Positions 23,627-35,254 of a stretch of DNA of 64,000 nucleotides are shown here, piece by piece. The translations under genes and the position numbers were made by a program. Source of the DNA: Prunus persica (taxonomy: Eukaryota > Streptophyta > Magnoliopsida > Rosales > Rosaceae); the NCBI RefSeq assembly GCF_000346465.2, contig NC_034009.1:22933968-22997967 (forward strand), written 5' to 3'. Each line of letters opens with the position of its first letter. Position 1 is the first letter of the stretch. The notes under the pieces were generated by a model. The model worked only from the letters and a program-made list of their open reading frames with translations. It made no database searches and had not been told where the DNA came from.

Positions 23627-25476
23627 CTAATCAAATAATATTTCAAAATCTACATTGTCGTCTGGCACATGCGGTTCAGAGGTCTGGGGGTCTACAGGGG
23701 CCGTCGTCTGGTAGGGATGCTCGGGATGGATGGGCTCGGAGGTCGGCGCATCAAAATGCGGGACTGGAATGCCGGACTGTGCAAGGGACTGCAGAATGAC
23801 AGACATCTGACTCTGAATAGTGGCCACATGTGCTGTCAAAGCAGTGACCTGACTGTTTGACTGCACTGATGAACGGGGTCTGGGTTCCCTCCGCCTGGCA
23901 TTCCCCATCCCTTAACAATATGCCCCCGGTCTCCTCTTTAGAGTCTGATCCTATGTCTCTGTCAAGATCTAAAATCCAGCATCATGTGGAGGATCCACAG
24001 ACTCGATCAGAGTATCGAGAGGAAGTTGGGAGGCGGACTCCTGAAGAACCAACTGGCTCCTCTCCACCATCGTCGTCTGTTTAGCATAAAATAAAATATA
24101 AATTAAAATATTCATATAATAACCTTTAAACTTGAATGCGTAACATAAGAATTAAAATTAAATAATACTTACATGAAGGGACTCGGCCAACTCATTCCCA
24201 GGTCAAACATAAACATCGCCAAATACGTTGATCTCTGGGAATTTGGACCCCCCTCCTTAAATTGAACAAGAGAAGAAAAATATTAGTACGAAAAAATAAA
24301 TTAAGAATAATGAAATATTAAAAATTAAATAAAAATTATTTTATTATTACCTGCCGCCGTGCATCCATCCTATAGGAGAAGGGCCTGGAACCCGAATGAT
24401 GGAGAAGAGTCGTCTTCTTCCTATTGCCCTTATTGACTTTGGCTTTATTCTGTTATACAAAAAATAAAACGTATTAGTTGAAATTGAAATTAAATATAAA
24501 AAATTAAATAAACATTAGTAAGAAATATATAATAAATTTGAAATTCATATTACAAATTACCACAAAAGCAGGCGCCTGAAAATGAGCGCAGAGCCACGCC
24601 CAACTATCCTCCCGCCCCTCAAGCTCCTTCGGGCACCCTTCCTAAAGAGCGACTTGCGGATCATCAAACGCCTCAAAATAGTGGTGCAAGTCGCTCTTCC
24701 ACTGTTTGTACCTCTCAGAGAATAGTCTGTTGACATACGCCAACGGCTCTTCGTCGAGGTCCTCCAAGTTGTAGTTCGTCTGCAATAAATTAATTACATA
24801 CATTTAAATAATAGAAATATAAAGTTTGAAAGAAAAAGAATTAAAATGCCTACACACCGACAACCGGCCGCGAACCTCCGTCTTGATCTCGTCAGGCATC
24901 ACCTTTCAAGACTTCCATTTCATCGGGCAATGGCTCCGAATGACATGACCAATGTCGTGGGCCAAGGAGCTATGCAACTCCGCCGTCGGTGCAGCCCGAT
25001 GTCGCTTGTTGTATCCTATGTTGATACGACTGTTGGTCACTTGGGTGACCTTCGCCGTCTTCAACTGCCGACACGGCCCTCGGGTGTTCTTCTTGACTGC
25101 AAAGAAAGATGACATTAATGTTAAATAAATAACAAATTTAACTATAAAATACACACACAAAAATAAAAACAAAAAACAAAAACAAAAATAAAAATAAAAA
25201 TAAAAATAACTGGAGTTTAAGGAAAACTATACCTGGCTGTGACCCAGACGCATCAGTGGATGTGGTGTCGGTGGTGCTGGCGGGCCGATGACGTCGCCTG
25301 GCGCTAACAGGGTGCGCCACTGATGAAGCTAATGAAGCAGACACCAGGGACCCCGCGGGCCTAACTGCCAAGTAGTCCATCAGTGCTGGCGCAGTGGCAG
25401 CAGATGTCGGCTGAGCCGGGGGCTCCGAACTCTGCGTAGTCGTCACCGCCCTACGACGTCTAATCAGGTCTGACAT
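23627..25476 (-). pseudogene. Second CACTA gene (Ptta/En/Spm-type transposase), broken
   Basis: Likely exons run from MSDLIRRRRAVTT (25476-25233), through 25096-24858 with NTRGPCRQLKTAKVTQVT and AHDIGHVIRSHCP, then about 24780-24560 (YNLEDLDEEPLAYVNRLFSE), shorter pieces near 24450-24180, and a last exon ending at 23627. The last exon has MGNARRREPRP and a coiled LTAHVATIQSQMSVILQSL segment. This order matches the plant Ptta/En/Spm transposase family. Several in-frame stops interrupt conserved positions, for example after PMKWKS, in PQVAL*EGCPKEL and in DVYV*PGNELAE. The product is therefore truncated. In active elements it would bind the terminal repeats. Confidence 0.75.
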
Positions 25477-26340
25477 CTATACAATTTCATTAATACACAT
25501 ACAAATTAATAAAATATACGAATATTTGAAAGCACATACAATTTTATTAAGATTCTTGACATAGGGTTTGCGAGTTCGGAGTATCCGAGACTCCGATCCA
25601 CGATCCGTCGAATCCTAGACGATCCTAGAAATACAAGGTACACCATACGTGAGTTTGAGTTCGATCCAACGGTCCGAACATAACAAACCTGGAAATTGCA
25701 CAATAGGCAAAATCAGTTCGAGACTCAAACGGTAACCAAATTCCAATCCGAAAACACCTACGCGCTCGTGACAACTAGGGGATTGCACTGGGACCCAATG
25801 CATGACTGCTACAATAACCCATGCACCACCACATGCTCCGACAACGCTTGGGTGTCCAAAGCGATACCAATCGCGGGAAAATTCTAAAAACTAAGGGCCA
25901 AGGTTCCTACCCCAAGTTCAAAACATCAATTGGAGCCACTTTTGTTCTCAGACCTACCCGAAAAATGGCCAGAATTGGCCGGAATTGAAATTCAAAAACC
26001 GGCCGAAACTTAGGGTTTCAAATCCATTGCCCTATTGCAACAATTATAGAAATCATACCCAACCATTAGCTAAAGCATCAAAAATAGGACAGAAACCATA
26101 CCTCAGGTGTTGGATTTGGTCTCCGGAGGAGAGAGAACGACAGCGGCTCAGATTCGGTGAAAACCGAGGAAATTAGGGCGGCTGGCTCGACGATGACGGC
26201 GAGGAAGCTCCGGGGTACCACCGTTGTGGCGGCGCGGCCCAAAATCCACTGGGGTATGGAGCTGAGCTGACGGCGAAGAAAGAGAGAGAGAGTTAGGGCA
26301 AAAATACAAATCTAGGGAAGAAGGAGGTCATCGCGTCGTT
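25477..26340 (-). other. Leader of the second CACTA gene
   Basis: Mixed-composition sequence upstream of the MSDLIRRRR start. It probably holds the untranslated leader and possibly an intron of the minus-strand gene. No gene of the host is recognised in it. Confidence 0.4.
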
Positions 26341-26860
26341 TCTGAAATTTTATTCGATTTTGCGAGACGAATAAATAAAAGCGTCGCGCAAAATATTTTA
26401 ATTGACTCTTGCGCGACGACATAAGAATAACTTCCGTCGTGCAATATTGTGAGTCCGCCAAAATTTGGTATCAGGGTAGGGGTTGCATGGTTTTGCGCAA
26501 CGCATAACAGTTTGTTCGTCGCGCAATGTTGTCAATCCGCCAAAATTTTGGGACTTAGGGTTTAAAGGGGAGAGAATGAAAACTTTGCGCGACAAAACTT
26601 CGCGCGACGCTGTCCTTATTCGTCGCGCAAAGTTCTAATTCCGCCAAAATTTGGGGTTTAGGGTTTATTGGACTAGAGTTTGCGCGACGAACATGTACAG
26701 CGTCGCGCAAGTCTTCTTTCTGTAAACTCCAAAAAAAATTGGACCAAGTGTTCAAGAGGGAAGAGGGTGAAAGGGCTGACTGAGATTGCACGACGACGAA
26801 GCCTACGTTCGTCGCGCAAGACTGTTTTCTGCAGGCTTTGTGCAACCAATCAACCTTTTT
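26340..26860. repeat. Internal cluster of CACTA-type terminal motifs
   Basis: The same TTGCGCGACGA/TCGTCGCGCAA motifs found at the element ends recur here at least eight times, interspersed with CCGCCAAAATTTGG units. The cluster lies upstream of the second gene. It could be a regulatory region for that gene, or the end of an older nested element. Confidence 0.8.
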
Positions 26861-26870
26861 CGATGAGCAA

Positions 26871-26935
26871 ACCCTAAACCCTAAACCCTAAGCCCTAAAC
26901 CATAAACCACGGAAACCCTAAACCCGAAACTAGTT
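26871..26935. repeat. Interstitial telomere-like AAACCCT repeats
   Basis: Several AAACCCT units, some degenerate (AAGCCCT, AAACCAT), run over about 65 bases next to the internal terminal-motif cluster. AAACCCTAA is also the plant telo-box found in some promoters and leaders. Confidence 0.85.
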
Positions 26936-27516
26936 TTAATGATCCAACTGGCAAACTTGTTTTTTCAAACTTCGAGATCGTATACGCCGAAAATCGAAAA
27001 AAACAAACATGAAGAGATCAAGTAACGGGACAAAACTTTTCGGCGGTTCTAAATGAAAAGTCATGATTTAACGGTTATTTTAACTCTGATTTTTATGATT
27101 TTTTACATCTACATTTCTTGACCCTATATGAATACAATTACTGAATTTGATCTTCAATTTAAGATGTTTACACTAGGGGGATACCACATAATCTTATGTT
27201 ATATTTAACGAAAGTATAAGTAAACTATTCATTGTTGGTGAATATATGGTTTTAATGGCATACGCATTCTACGAAACTAGTTTTAGTAATCCAGCCGTTA
27301 AACTTGTTTGTTTATACTTCGAGATCTTAGATCCCAAAAATCAGAAGAAAAAAAACATTCAGGGATCAAGTAACGGGACAAAACTTTTCAACGGTTATAA
27401 ATGAAAAGTCATGATTTAACGGTTATTTTAACTCCGATTTTGATGATTTTTTACAGCTAAACTCCTTGACCCTATATGAATACAATGAACAAACTCGATC
27501 GTCAATTTCAAATATA
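26929..27516. repeat. Two diverged ~240-base direct repeats inside the CACTA element
   Basis: Copies lie at about 26929-27168 and 27279-27516. Shared stretches include GATCAAGTAACGGGACAAAA, TGAAAAGTCATGATTTAACG and TTGACCCTATATGAATACAA. They sit between the two transposase genes and contain no reading frame. Confidence 0.85.
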
Positions 27517-27549
27517 TATGTGTATATATATTATATTATAAAATAATAT

Positions 27550-27705
27550 ATATTTGCGCGACGAGAGGAACCCTATCGTCGCGCAAAATTTCATCGTGTG
27601 ACGGATGATAGGTTGTCACGCAATGTTTTAACTGTACGCGACGAGTGAATTGTGGGTCGCGCAAACTTTGCGCAACGAGGATGATTTCGTCGCGCAAGGA
27701 TTTTC
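27550..27705. repeat. Second internal cluster of terminal motifs
   Basis: Several GCGCGACGA/TCGTCGCGC motifs form three or four inverted pairs, about 200 bases beyond the stop codon of the TnpD-like gene. Confidence 0.75.
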
Positions 27706-27916
27706 ATTTTTGAAAAATGTTTGGTGTCAATAATTTTCAAACTTTGTATGTAAAGGGTTTGGATATATTTATTTATCAATGTTTTATAACAAATTTATTT
27801 TAATAATATTTCATTTCTCCACATATATAAGGTTTGGATATAACAACTACATATATTCAAACAATTGTATTACACAAAATCTGTACACTAGCATAATAAA
27901 ATTACAAAAAAATTCA

Positions 27917-30900
27917 TTATTCATCATCTGAACTATAATAACTTTCGTTATCGTCGCTATCATCACTTTCGGTCTCCCAATCCTCCTCCTCCTCCTTTAT
28001 AACTACATCATCGTCATTGCTCAGGCCCACTGCAACATCGAATCTTGGAAGATCACCGAGGTCAATTGTAATTGACTGAATCGGTATTTTGATTGAAGAC
28101 ACTCCTTGTATTTGAAACGGTTCTTGTATAACATGTGTATCTCGAAGTGTTTCCACATCATTTTCCATTGAAGATTCTAAACGTTGGTCAGCCACATTGT
28201 CGACGTCGCTGTCAGTTGGGTCTAGTTCTGGTATAGCATACACGTTCCTATGATCCATCTTCTGAACAACTTTCCAACTGCTCCCGGCTTTAGGGTCATC
28301 TAGATATACAATTTGTGTTGCCATGTTTGCCAAAATGTAAGGGTCGTCATCATACCAAGTTTTGTTAATGTTCACAGATAGTAAGCCATGGTCGATTTTA
28401 ACACTTCCCGGCCTATTTGGGTTGCTATCAAACTATCGACACTTAAACATGATCACTTGGTATCGATCTTTGTAAAGCAATTGAACGACAGTTGTGAGTT
28501 TGCCATAGAAATCAATGTTCGTACTTTCGCCTCCACCTGGGACATGGACACCGCTGTTTTGCGTACACAACTTGTCATCTCGTGCAGCCCCAAAAATTTG
28601 ACGCCGTTAATATAATAACCCGAAAACAATTCAGTGCGAATCGGGCCGAACGCCAAGTTATATAACTCATCACTGTAAGTGGGGAAATTCGATGATTTCT
28701 ACTTATTCACCTAATATAATACAAAACCATTCATATGTTAGTCTGACAAAATTAAATACTACAATTTATATTTGTCAAATACAAAACACTTATAACTTAT
28801 AGAATCCAAAAACCATTGCGGAAACAATTCACAGTGTTTCTAGGCAACTAAATGTGATAGATGTTCTCGCTTCATTATCTCTTCATGCTCATCTAAGTAT
28901 GCCATTATCTCATCACAATTGTTCAGTACGAACCAATGCGCTACCTTCATGTCATTTCTAGAAAACGACTCTCCTCATCCACGATCTCCAAAGGGTCGTG
29001 CGCTTTGGGCAAAAATAGAAAGTTTTTCCTTTCTCATACCTCCGTCATTATTGCGCTGAGGACGATTGAAAGCCGTCTCCACATCTTTTAAATACATTCC
29101 ACAGAAAGTAAGCGAATCATATTGAACCCAAGCCTCTATAATTGATCTTTCGGGCTTCACCCTGTTGCGTACACTTTTTTTCAGCTATTCGAGAAGCCTG
29201 TCAAAATAAAACGATATGATACAAATTAGTAAGCCTGTGATAATGATGCATACACAAACGATAAGGATTATATACCTTTCTATTGGATACATCCAGCGAT
29301 AGTTGACAGGACCAGCAAGCAATGCCTCTTCTGGCAAGTGAACCATCACGTGCATCATACTTGTGAAGAAAGCTGGAGGAAATATCATCTCCAACTTGCA
29401 TAGGACTTGGACAATGTCATGGCGCAACTGAAACATGTCTGTCTTTCGCAATGTTTTTGCCGTCAGTTGGGAAAAAAATCTGGACAACAACATGATTGGC
29501 TTCACAACATCTTCCGGCAATAGATGTCGAATACCCACAGGAAGTATGCGTTGCAAAACACATGGCAATCATGGCTCTTCAGTCCAGTAAATTTACCTCC
29601 GTCAACATTCACGCAACGTGCGATATTAGAAGCATACCCATCAGGAAACTTTACAGACGATACAAACTTTAGAAACTCCTTTTTGTCATTCGGTTTCATA
29701 GAAAAGAATGTAAGATCCCTTCTAGCTTTATCACTGTCCATGTTCATCCATAAACCCCTTCGTATGCCCATTCTTTCCAAATCAAGACGGGCTTTGATTG
29801 TGTTCTTTGTCTTGCCCTTGATATCTAGAATTGTGCCCACCAATGTGTCAAATACATTTTTCTCAACATGCATCACATCTAGATTGTGCCTCAATTTGAG
29901 TTTTGACCAATATGGGAGCTCAAAAAACATAGGCTTGTGAGTCCAGTTCATATGTGTAGAAAGTTTGGTCCGACTAACTGTTTTTTCGAACGGAGCAAAA
30001 TCCAAACGGTTAAGCTGTTCCAAGATCTCATCACCGGACCATTCTCTAGGTCTGAGGCGACGCTCTGTGTTTCCGTCAAACTCTTTATCTTTTTCCTGCC
30101 ACTCGAGGTCCCATGGCAACCATCTCCGATGACCAAGGTAACAAACTTTTTCCACGTGCCAACCAGAAGTTACATCTTCCTTGCATACAAGACATGCCAT
30201 ATAACCCTTTGTGCGCCACCCAGAAACCATTGCATATGCTGGAAAATCATTCATAGTCCACATAACTGCTGCCCGCAAAGTGAACATCTTCCCAGTTGAT
30301 TTATCGTACGTGCGAACACCGTTTGTCCATAAATCCTTCAGCTCATCAACCAGCGGCCTTAAGTAAACATCGATTGACCTCCCAGGATCCTCAGTTATCA
30401 AAACAGTCATCATCATGTATTCTTTTTTCATGCATTTCCAAGGCGGCAAATTATATGGGAATACGAAAATCGGCCAAGTGCTGTGGTGTTGGTTTAGAAC
30501 CCCATACGGATTGAATCCGTCAGTGGCAAGTCCCAATCTCACATTTCGGGGATCAGCAGCAAACTCGGGGAACGTTCGATCGAACTCTTTCCATGCCTCC
30601 CCATCTGCAGGATGCCGCATCACATCATCGTCTACCCGTTTTTCCTTATGCCATCTCATGTCTGTGGCAGTATGCGTCGACATATACAATCACTGCAACC
30701 TAGGTTTCAGGGGCAGATAACGCATGACTTTTTGTGGGATCTTAGTCGTTTTATTCTGAGATGTCATTTTGAACCTCGACTCATTGCATATAGGGCATGT
30801 ATCCAATGTTTCATGCTCCTTGTAGAATAACATGCAATTATTTTTGCAAGCATGAGTTTTGTCCGTCGGAAGCATTCTCTTGAAAATCCCCAAAAAGTAA

Positions 30901-31457
30901 TCGAAACACAGGTTCGACATACGATACTTTATTTTTCCGTGCATTAGCTCTACAATGACCGTGAGAACGGAAAAGCTCTCGCGCCCCGGGTATAACTCTT
31001 GGTTGGCATTTTTTAACAGTTTTTTATATTGTTCAAACTCCGCGCTGTCTATTGATGTAGGCATGTCATCTTCCCTTTCGTGATTGATGTTGGTCGATAC
31101 AAATGGAAAAGCATCCTGTATAATATCCATGACTTGATCATTAGGATCCACAATAGGTTCAACATTGTCCATTCTTGTGGCATTTGAAGACAAAGCATAG
31201 TCTAATTGTTCCCCATGAAGGTTCCAAATGCTATATGTCTCAATCATTCCATTCCTTACTAAATGAAATCCAACATTTTCAATTGTCTCCCACAACGTGT
31301 TATTACACCTCCTACAAGGACAACGGATTCTAGTTGCACCCGGATTGTGTCTACGTGCAAACTCAATAAAATCCTCGATTCCATCCAAGTATTCGTCTGC
31401 GCATCTATTCGGGTTCTGTATCCACCTTCTGCTCATAATTCCTGAAACCACAATCAC
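27917..31457 (-). pseudogene. TnpD-like CACTA transposase (Transposase_21), broken
   Basis: The N-terminal part (31457-30690) holds the transposase-associated domain (RWIQNPNRCADEYLDGIEDF, CPCRRCNN). After an in-frame TGA at 30690-30692 the frame goes on directly into the Transposase_21 core (DMRWHKEKR, RNVRLGLATDGFNPYG, WPIFVFPYNLPPWKCMK, LPYWSKLKLRHNLDVMHVEKN). Near 29565 a one-base shift moves the frame into a DUF4218-type domain (LQRILPVGIRHLLPEDVVKP, EALLAGPVNYRWMYPIER). Later exons near 29160-28800 and a DUF4216-type part near 28650-28300 follow, ending in an acidic tail (27917) rich in D, E and S. The stop and frameshift make it non-functional as read. In active relatives this protein cuts the element ends. 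Confidence 0.85.
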
Positions 31458-32260
31458 AACACAACAATCACAACAACTTCATACGAAGTTATAATGTCAC
31501 CTTATGCCTCCGGTAAGGGCCCTATCTCATTCAGGAATGCATAGTTCTGTCACGTAACCTATGGCTACATGAGATTAGATTTCGACATGGATGAATTTCG
31601 GCAGCATCTCGATACAGTTCTTGAGGTGGGCATAGGTATAAATACCTACGTACCACCCGAAGAACGTACCGAGATGACACCGAAATCTCCACAATCGAAA
31701 CCTAATCTTGTAGCCGTAGATTACGTGACAACACTATGCATTACCAAACTGTCCAAATAGTGGGACAATTCAAGAATTAATTTGACCGCAGTCATGTTTT
31801 ACGCATCCATGTACGAAATTCAACTAATCTCGAACGGGAAACTAAATGTTACTAAACATACAAATAAAAGTACGAAGTTAATTTCAATTAACTTCGTACA
31901 TCACAACACATTGTGCTACGTCACGCACAATTTAACAACATAATATAAATATAACTTCACAAAAAAAAAAAAAATTGTACACATAACAAACTAACTTTAA
32001 CATTTTTAATATATAAAACGAATAAAATACATTCTCAATCGTTCTTCACCAATCGCTAATTACAAATATCCCTAACGAGAACAAAATTAATAGCGTTAGT
32101 ATGAATTTACATTAATATTTATAAACTAACGATAAAAAATACTTACCCAATGAACGTACTGAATTTCCAGCAAATGCAGCGACAGAGAGGTTGAGAGAGA
32201 GGCAGAAAGAAATTTTTTTTGCTTTCTGCCTTTGCAATGGCAGAATTCTGATATGAAGAA
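31458..32260. other. Leader region of the TnpD-like gene
   Basis: AT-rich non-coding sequence between the TnpD start and the right sub-terminal array, with a poly(A) run at about 31962-31975. It is the likely promoter and leader of the minus-strand transposase gene. Confidence 0.45.
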
Positions 32261-32261
32261 G

Positions 32262-32905
32262 AAGGACTTTACGCGACAAACCATAGATTTCGTCCCGCAA
32301 ACTGCCGTCGCACAAAACGATTTTTTTTGTCGCACAAAAACTTGTCGACAAAAAACTTTTGCGCCACGCATGACGTTTTCGTCACACAAACTTTCGTCGC
32401 GCAACATTTATATTTCGTCGCACAAGAATGTACCGACATCAACTTTACGCGACGAAAACTAATTCCGTCGCGCAAAAAAAAATATCCCCCCTCAATTATT
32501 TTGGCGCCAAAAAAAAAATATCCTTCGTTTTCTTACGCGACGATAAACTATTTCGTCGCGCTAAGTTGTCTTTTGTGACGAAACCTATCGTCGCACAAGT
32601 TTTCACAGCCAATTAACGGGATCGATCCTGTTTTGTGTTCACCTTTAAGCGACGAAATGTCTCATCGTCGCGCTAGGTTTTCTTACGCGACGATTGCTCT
32701 TGCCGCGCAAGTGTTTGGCGCCAAAAAAAATCCCGGTTTTTTTTTCGCTCACTTTGCGCGACGAAGGTGATTATCTGTCGCAGTAAGAGATTTTGCGCTT
32801 CGAAATCTTTGGTCGCTCAAGTTTTCAATTTTTTGTGCGACGAAAAAAATTTTCCGTCGCTGTATTGCATTTTGCGCGACGAACTTGTATTCGTCGCGCA
32901 AATAG
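32262..32905. repeat. Right sub-terminal repeat array of the CACTA element
   Basis: More than a dozen GCGCGACGA-type motifs in both orientations mirror the left array. TTTTGGCGCCAAAAAAAA blocks also occur here twice (about 32500 and 32706). Confidence 0.85.
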
Positions 32906-33030
32906 TAAAACGTAGTAGTGTGATTATCTCTCAAACTTTCCATTACCCAATCAATTCCTTACTTTTGTTTGTCTGTTAAGAGGAGTGAGCATTAGATATA
33001 TATATATATATTATTTATATTATTTACATT

Positions 33031-33666
33031 ATGCTCCGTAGAGAAATATCATGTGGTGTTATTTTGTTCCTCATAGGTTTTCCATGTCTAGTCGTTTTTG
33101 TATTTTTCAATTTAGTTCTCTTCTACAATCTGCAAGAACCCGAGTTCAGCGTCACAAATGCCTTTCTTACCCAATTCACCTTCGACACAGCCACCAACCA
33201 GAATCTCCACTACAACCTTACTCTTGACATCACAATAAGAAACCCTAACAAAAGGGTAGGCATAGAGTACCGTGACATCCAAGCCACTGCAATGTGTGGA
33301 CATAAGACGTTTGCTCTCTTGAGTTTGGGTGGTGGGATATTAGCACCATTTTATCAAGGCCACGAAAACACCACCGTTTTGCATAATCTGTTGGTTCAAG
33401 GTAAGCAGTTTGAAGAAGCTAAGCTTTGCAAGTGTAAATCCGAGACCGTTGCTGGTGTCTATAGTATTGACTTGCAGCTTGCTCTTCGGGTGAAGGCTAG
33501 ATACGGCATGTCAATCAAGGGCAAAAGTAATAAGGTTGGCATCCTTTGCAATTTGTTGGTTCCTTTGACTACTTTTGGAACATCCATTGATGGCAATGGC
33601 GGCGAGTACTGTTTCAACACTACAAAGTGCTTCAATACTAAAAATTTCTTTCCGGAAAGTACTTAA
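33031..33666 (+). CDS. NDR1/HIN1-like (LEA_2 domain) membrane protein
   Basis: A single exon of 211 residues. An N-terminal hydrophobic segment (about residues 10-33, VILFLIGFPCLVVFVFFNLV) is a signal anchor. It is followed by an LEA_2 domain with the family hallmarks LDITIRNPNKRVGIEYRDIQ and a late conserved Cys region. The NHL family are plasma-membrane proteins linked to defence and senescence; this role is family knowledge, not seen here. Potential N-glycosylation sites (NLT, NTT) are present. The CACTA element ends only 110 bases upstream of the ATG, so normal expression is doubtful unless a new promoter is used. A TA-rich tract at 32997-33011 lies just upstream. Confidence 0.85.
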   Translation: MLRREISCGVILFLIGFPCLVVFVFFNLVLFYNLQEPEFSVTNAFLTQFTFDTATNQNLHYNLTLDITIRNPNKRVGIEYRDIQATAMCGHKTFALLSLGGGILAPFYQGHENTTVLHNLLVQGKQFEEAKLCKCKSETVAGVYSIDLQLALRVKARYGMSIKGKSNKVGILCNLLVPLTTFGTSIDGNGGEYCFNTTKCFNTKNFFPEST

Positions 33667-35254
33667 CCTTTTTATGGCAATCCTCCTTATTTCATTCGGG
33701 ATGTTCTCTTTTCAGTATTGTTGGTGTTTAAGTTTTTATTTTATAGAGAAGATGTTTAAGTTATCATATCAACTGTCGTTTTCTTTCACGAAAAAAGGAA
33801 AGAAAAACAATATGCGGTAATATTATACATTAAATTTAAATTTGTATAAACTATTTCTCAGTGATGGATAAATCTAGTATTGAATTTTAGCAAATATGTC
33901 ATGTGTGCGTTTATTATTTGTGCCCAAGTACTAATTAATACCAAACACTTTAATTATCACCATGTTCTCAAATTTTAGGCCACATTAAGTAAGAGAAAAT
34001 CCATTATTTGTGCCCAGTCAAACCCAAATCCTTTTTAAGTAATTGTCAGCTCCTTTGCATGTTCCTGAGTAAGAGAGACAATGTACTATGCGCAACAGAG
34101 ACTTTTTAACTTTGAGGTTGAAGAATGTAATAGTTATGGCCACTTTGAGAAATTGCTTTTTATGAAGATTGTTTTTAAAATAAGCTAGTTTTTTTTGGTT
34201 TACCAAACACTTTTAGTTGTAAAAATTTTATTTTAAGCTGTTTTTTTTTTTTAACACCACACTCCCAAACGCCACCATAGTCCAATGAGACAAGCAACAA
34301 AAGTAAAGACATGCGACAGTTATGCTCTTAATTAGCTAAAAAGTACTCCAATGTGAAGGGGCAGTAGAAATTGAAATATTTTTACTTACCACTTTAATCC
34401 AAAATGTATAATTACCATTACTTTTAATATTAGACACGTGTCCATAGACATAACTATGGTTAACATTTTATTTTGATTTATGTAACCATAGTTATGTTTA
34501 TGGACATGTGTCAAATGTTGAGAATGATGGTAAGCATACGCCTTGAGTTAAAGTGGTGAGCAAAAATGCAGTTAATCAAATGTGATTTAAATGGATGGAG
34601 GTTCTACCTACCTATGCATAAGATGATACTATACCTTACTAGACTCACTGAACCTTAGGGTTTAAGGAGAGTAGGGGTTTGGGGTTGAAACCTAAACAGT
34701 AGTCACTAAACCTTAATTCTGTCATGAAATATATAAAAACCAAGCATTCTCACACAAATGTACAGGCATCCATCCGCACACAAATGCAATCAGATTATAA
34801 TATTTGAAAAGAAAACTTCCACAGGATCAATCAAGCAAGCATTCTCAACAACTATTGTCTTGTCTGATAACCCATACATAATTCCACAAATAAAGCTTTA
34901 GGGAAGGGAACATATAGTTAAAGTCTTAAGTGGCACAATACACAAAAACAGGGTTCACAAAAGCAGGGTTAAGGCGCAACGCAAATGAAAACATTGCTTT
35001 GGTTAATTATGATGACAGCACATGATATAAGTTTTGAAATTTCTAACCAACCAAGAAGCTTGTTTGGTTAACCAAAACATTGAGAGTTTAATTTCCAAAA
35101 TCGTGTTATAAGCTCTGTATATACAATCCTTCCTTGGGCAACCCAACTCCAAGAAAAAGAAAAACACCAGACAACTAAAGAAACTCCAAAACAAATAATC
35201 TAAGGGTTGCCACTGTCAATGCCCTTGGTCTTTGCTTGCAGATATTGCACCTGA
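33667..35254. other. Gene-poor AT-rich interval
   Basis: Apart from a fold-back element at 34379-34566 I see no feature. The right end should hold the 3' UTR of the minus-strand retropepsin-like gene. A stretch at 35185-35280 is partly repeated at 37030-37097. Confidence 0.5.
34379..34566. mobile_element. Fold-back MITE
   Basis: Two ~80-base arms form one long inverted repeat. The left arm has ACTTACCACTTTAATCC and CCATAGACATAACTATGGTTA; the right arm mirrors both, with about a quarter of sites changed. The loop is about 25 bases. I could not fix the target duplication, so ends are approximate. Confidence 0.65.

Larger units (their letters stand above)
22929..32920 (-). mobile_element. CACTA (En/Spm) transposon
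   Basis: The element is 9,992 bases, flanked by the 3-bp duplication TGA (22926-22928 and 32921-32923). Its ends are CACTACTACATTTTATGATTT and, in reverse, CACTACTACGTTTTACTATTT. Long sub-terminal zones carry many copies of TTTGCGCGACGA / TCGTCGCGCAAA in both orientations. Two transposase-type genes lie inside, both on the minus strand: a TnpD-like (Transposase_21) gene and a second Ptta/En/Spm-type gene. Both carry in-frame stop codons, so this copy is probably not autonomous today. It separates the NHL gene from its apparent promoter. Confidence 0.95.
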
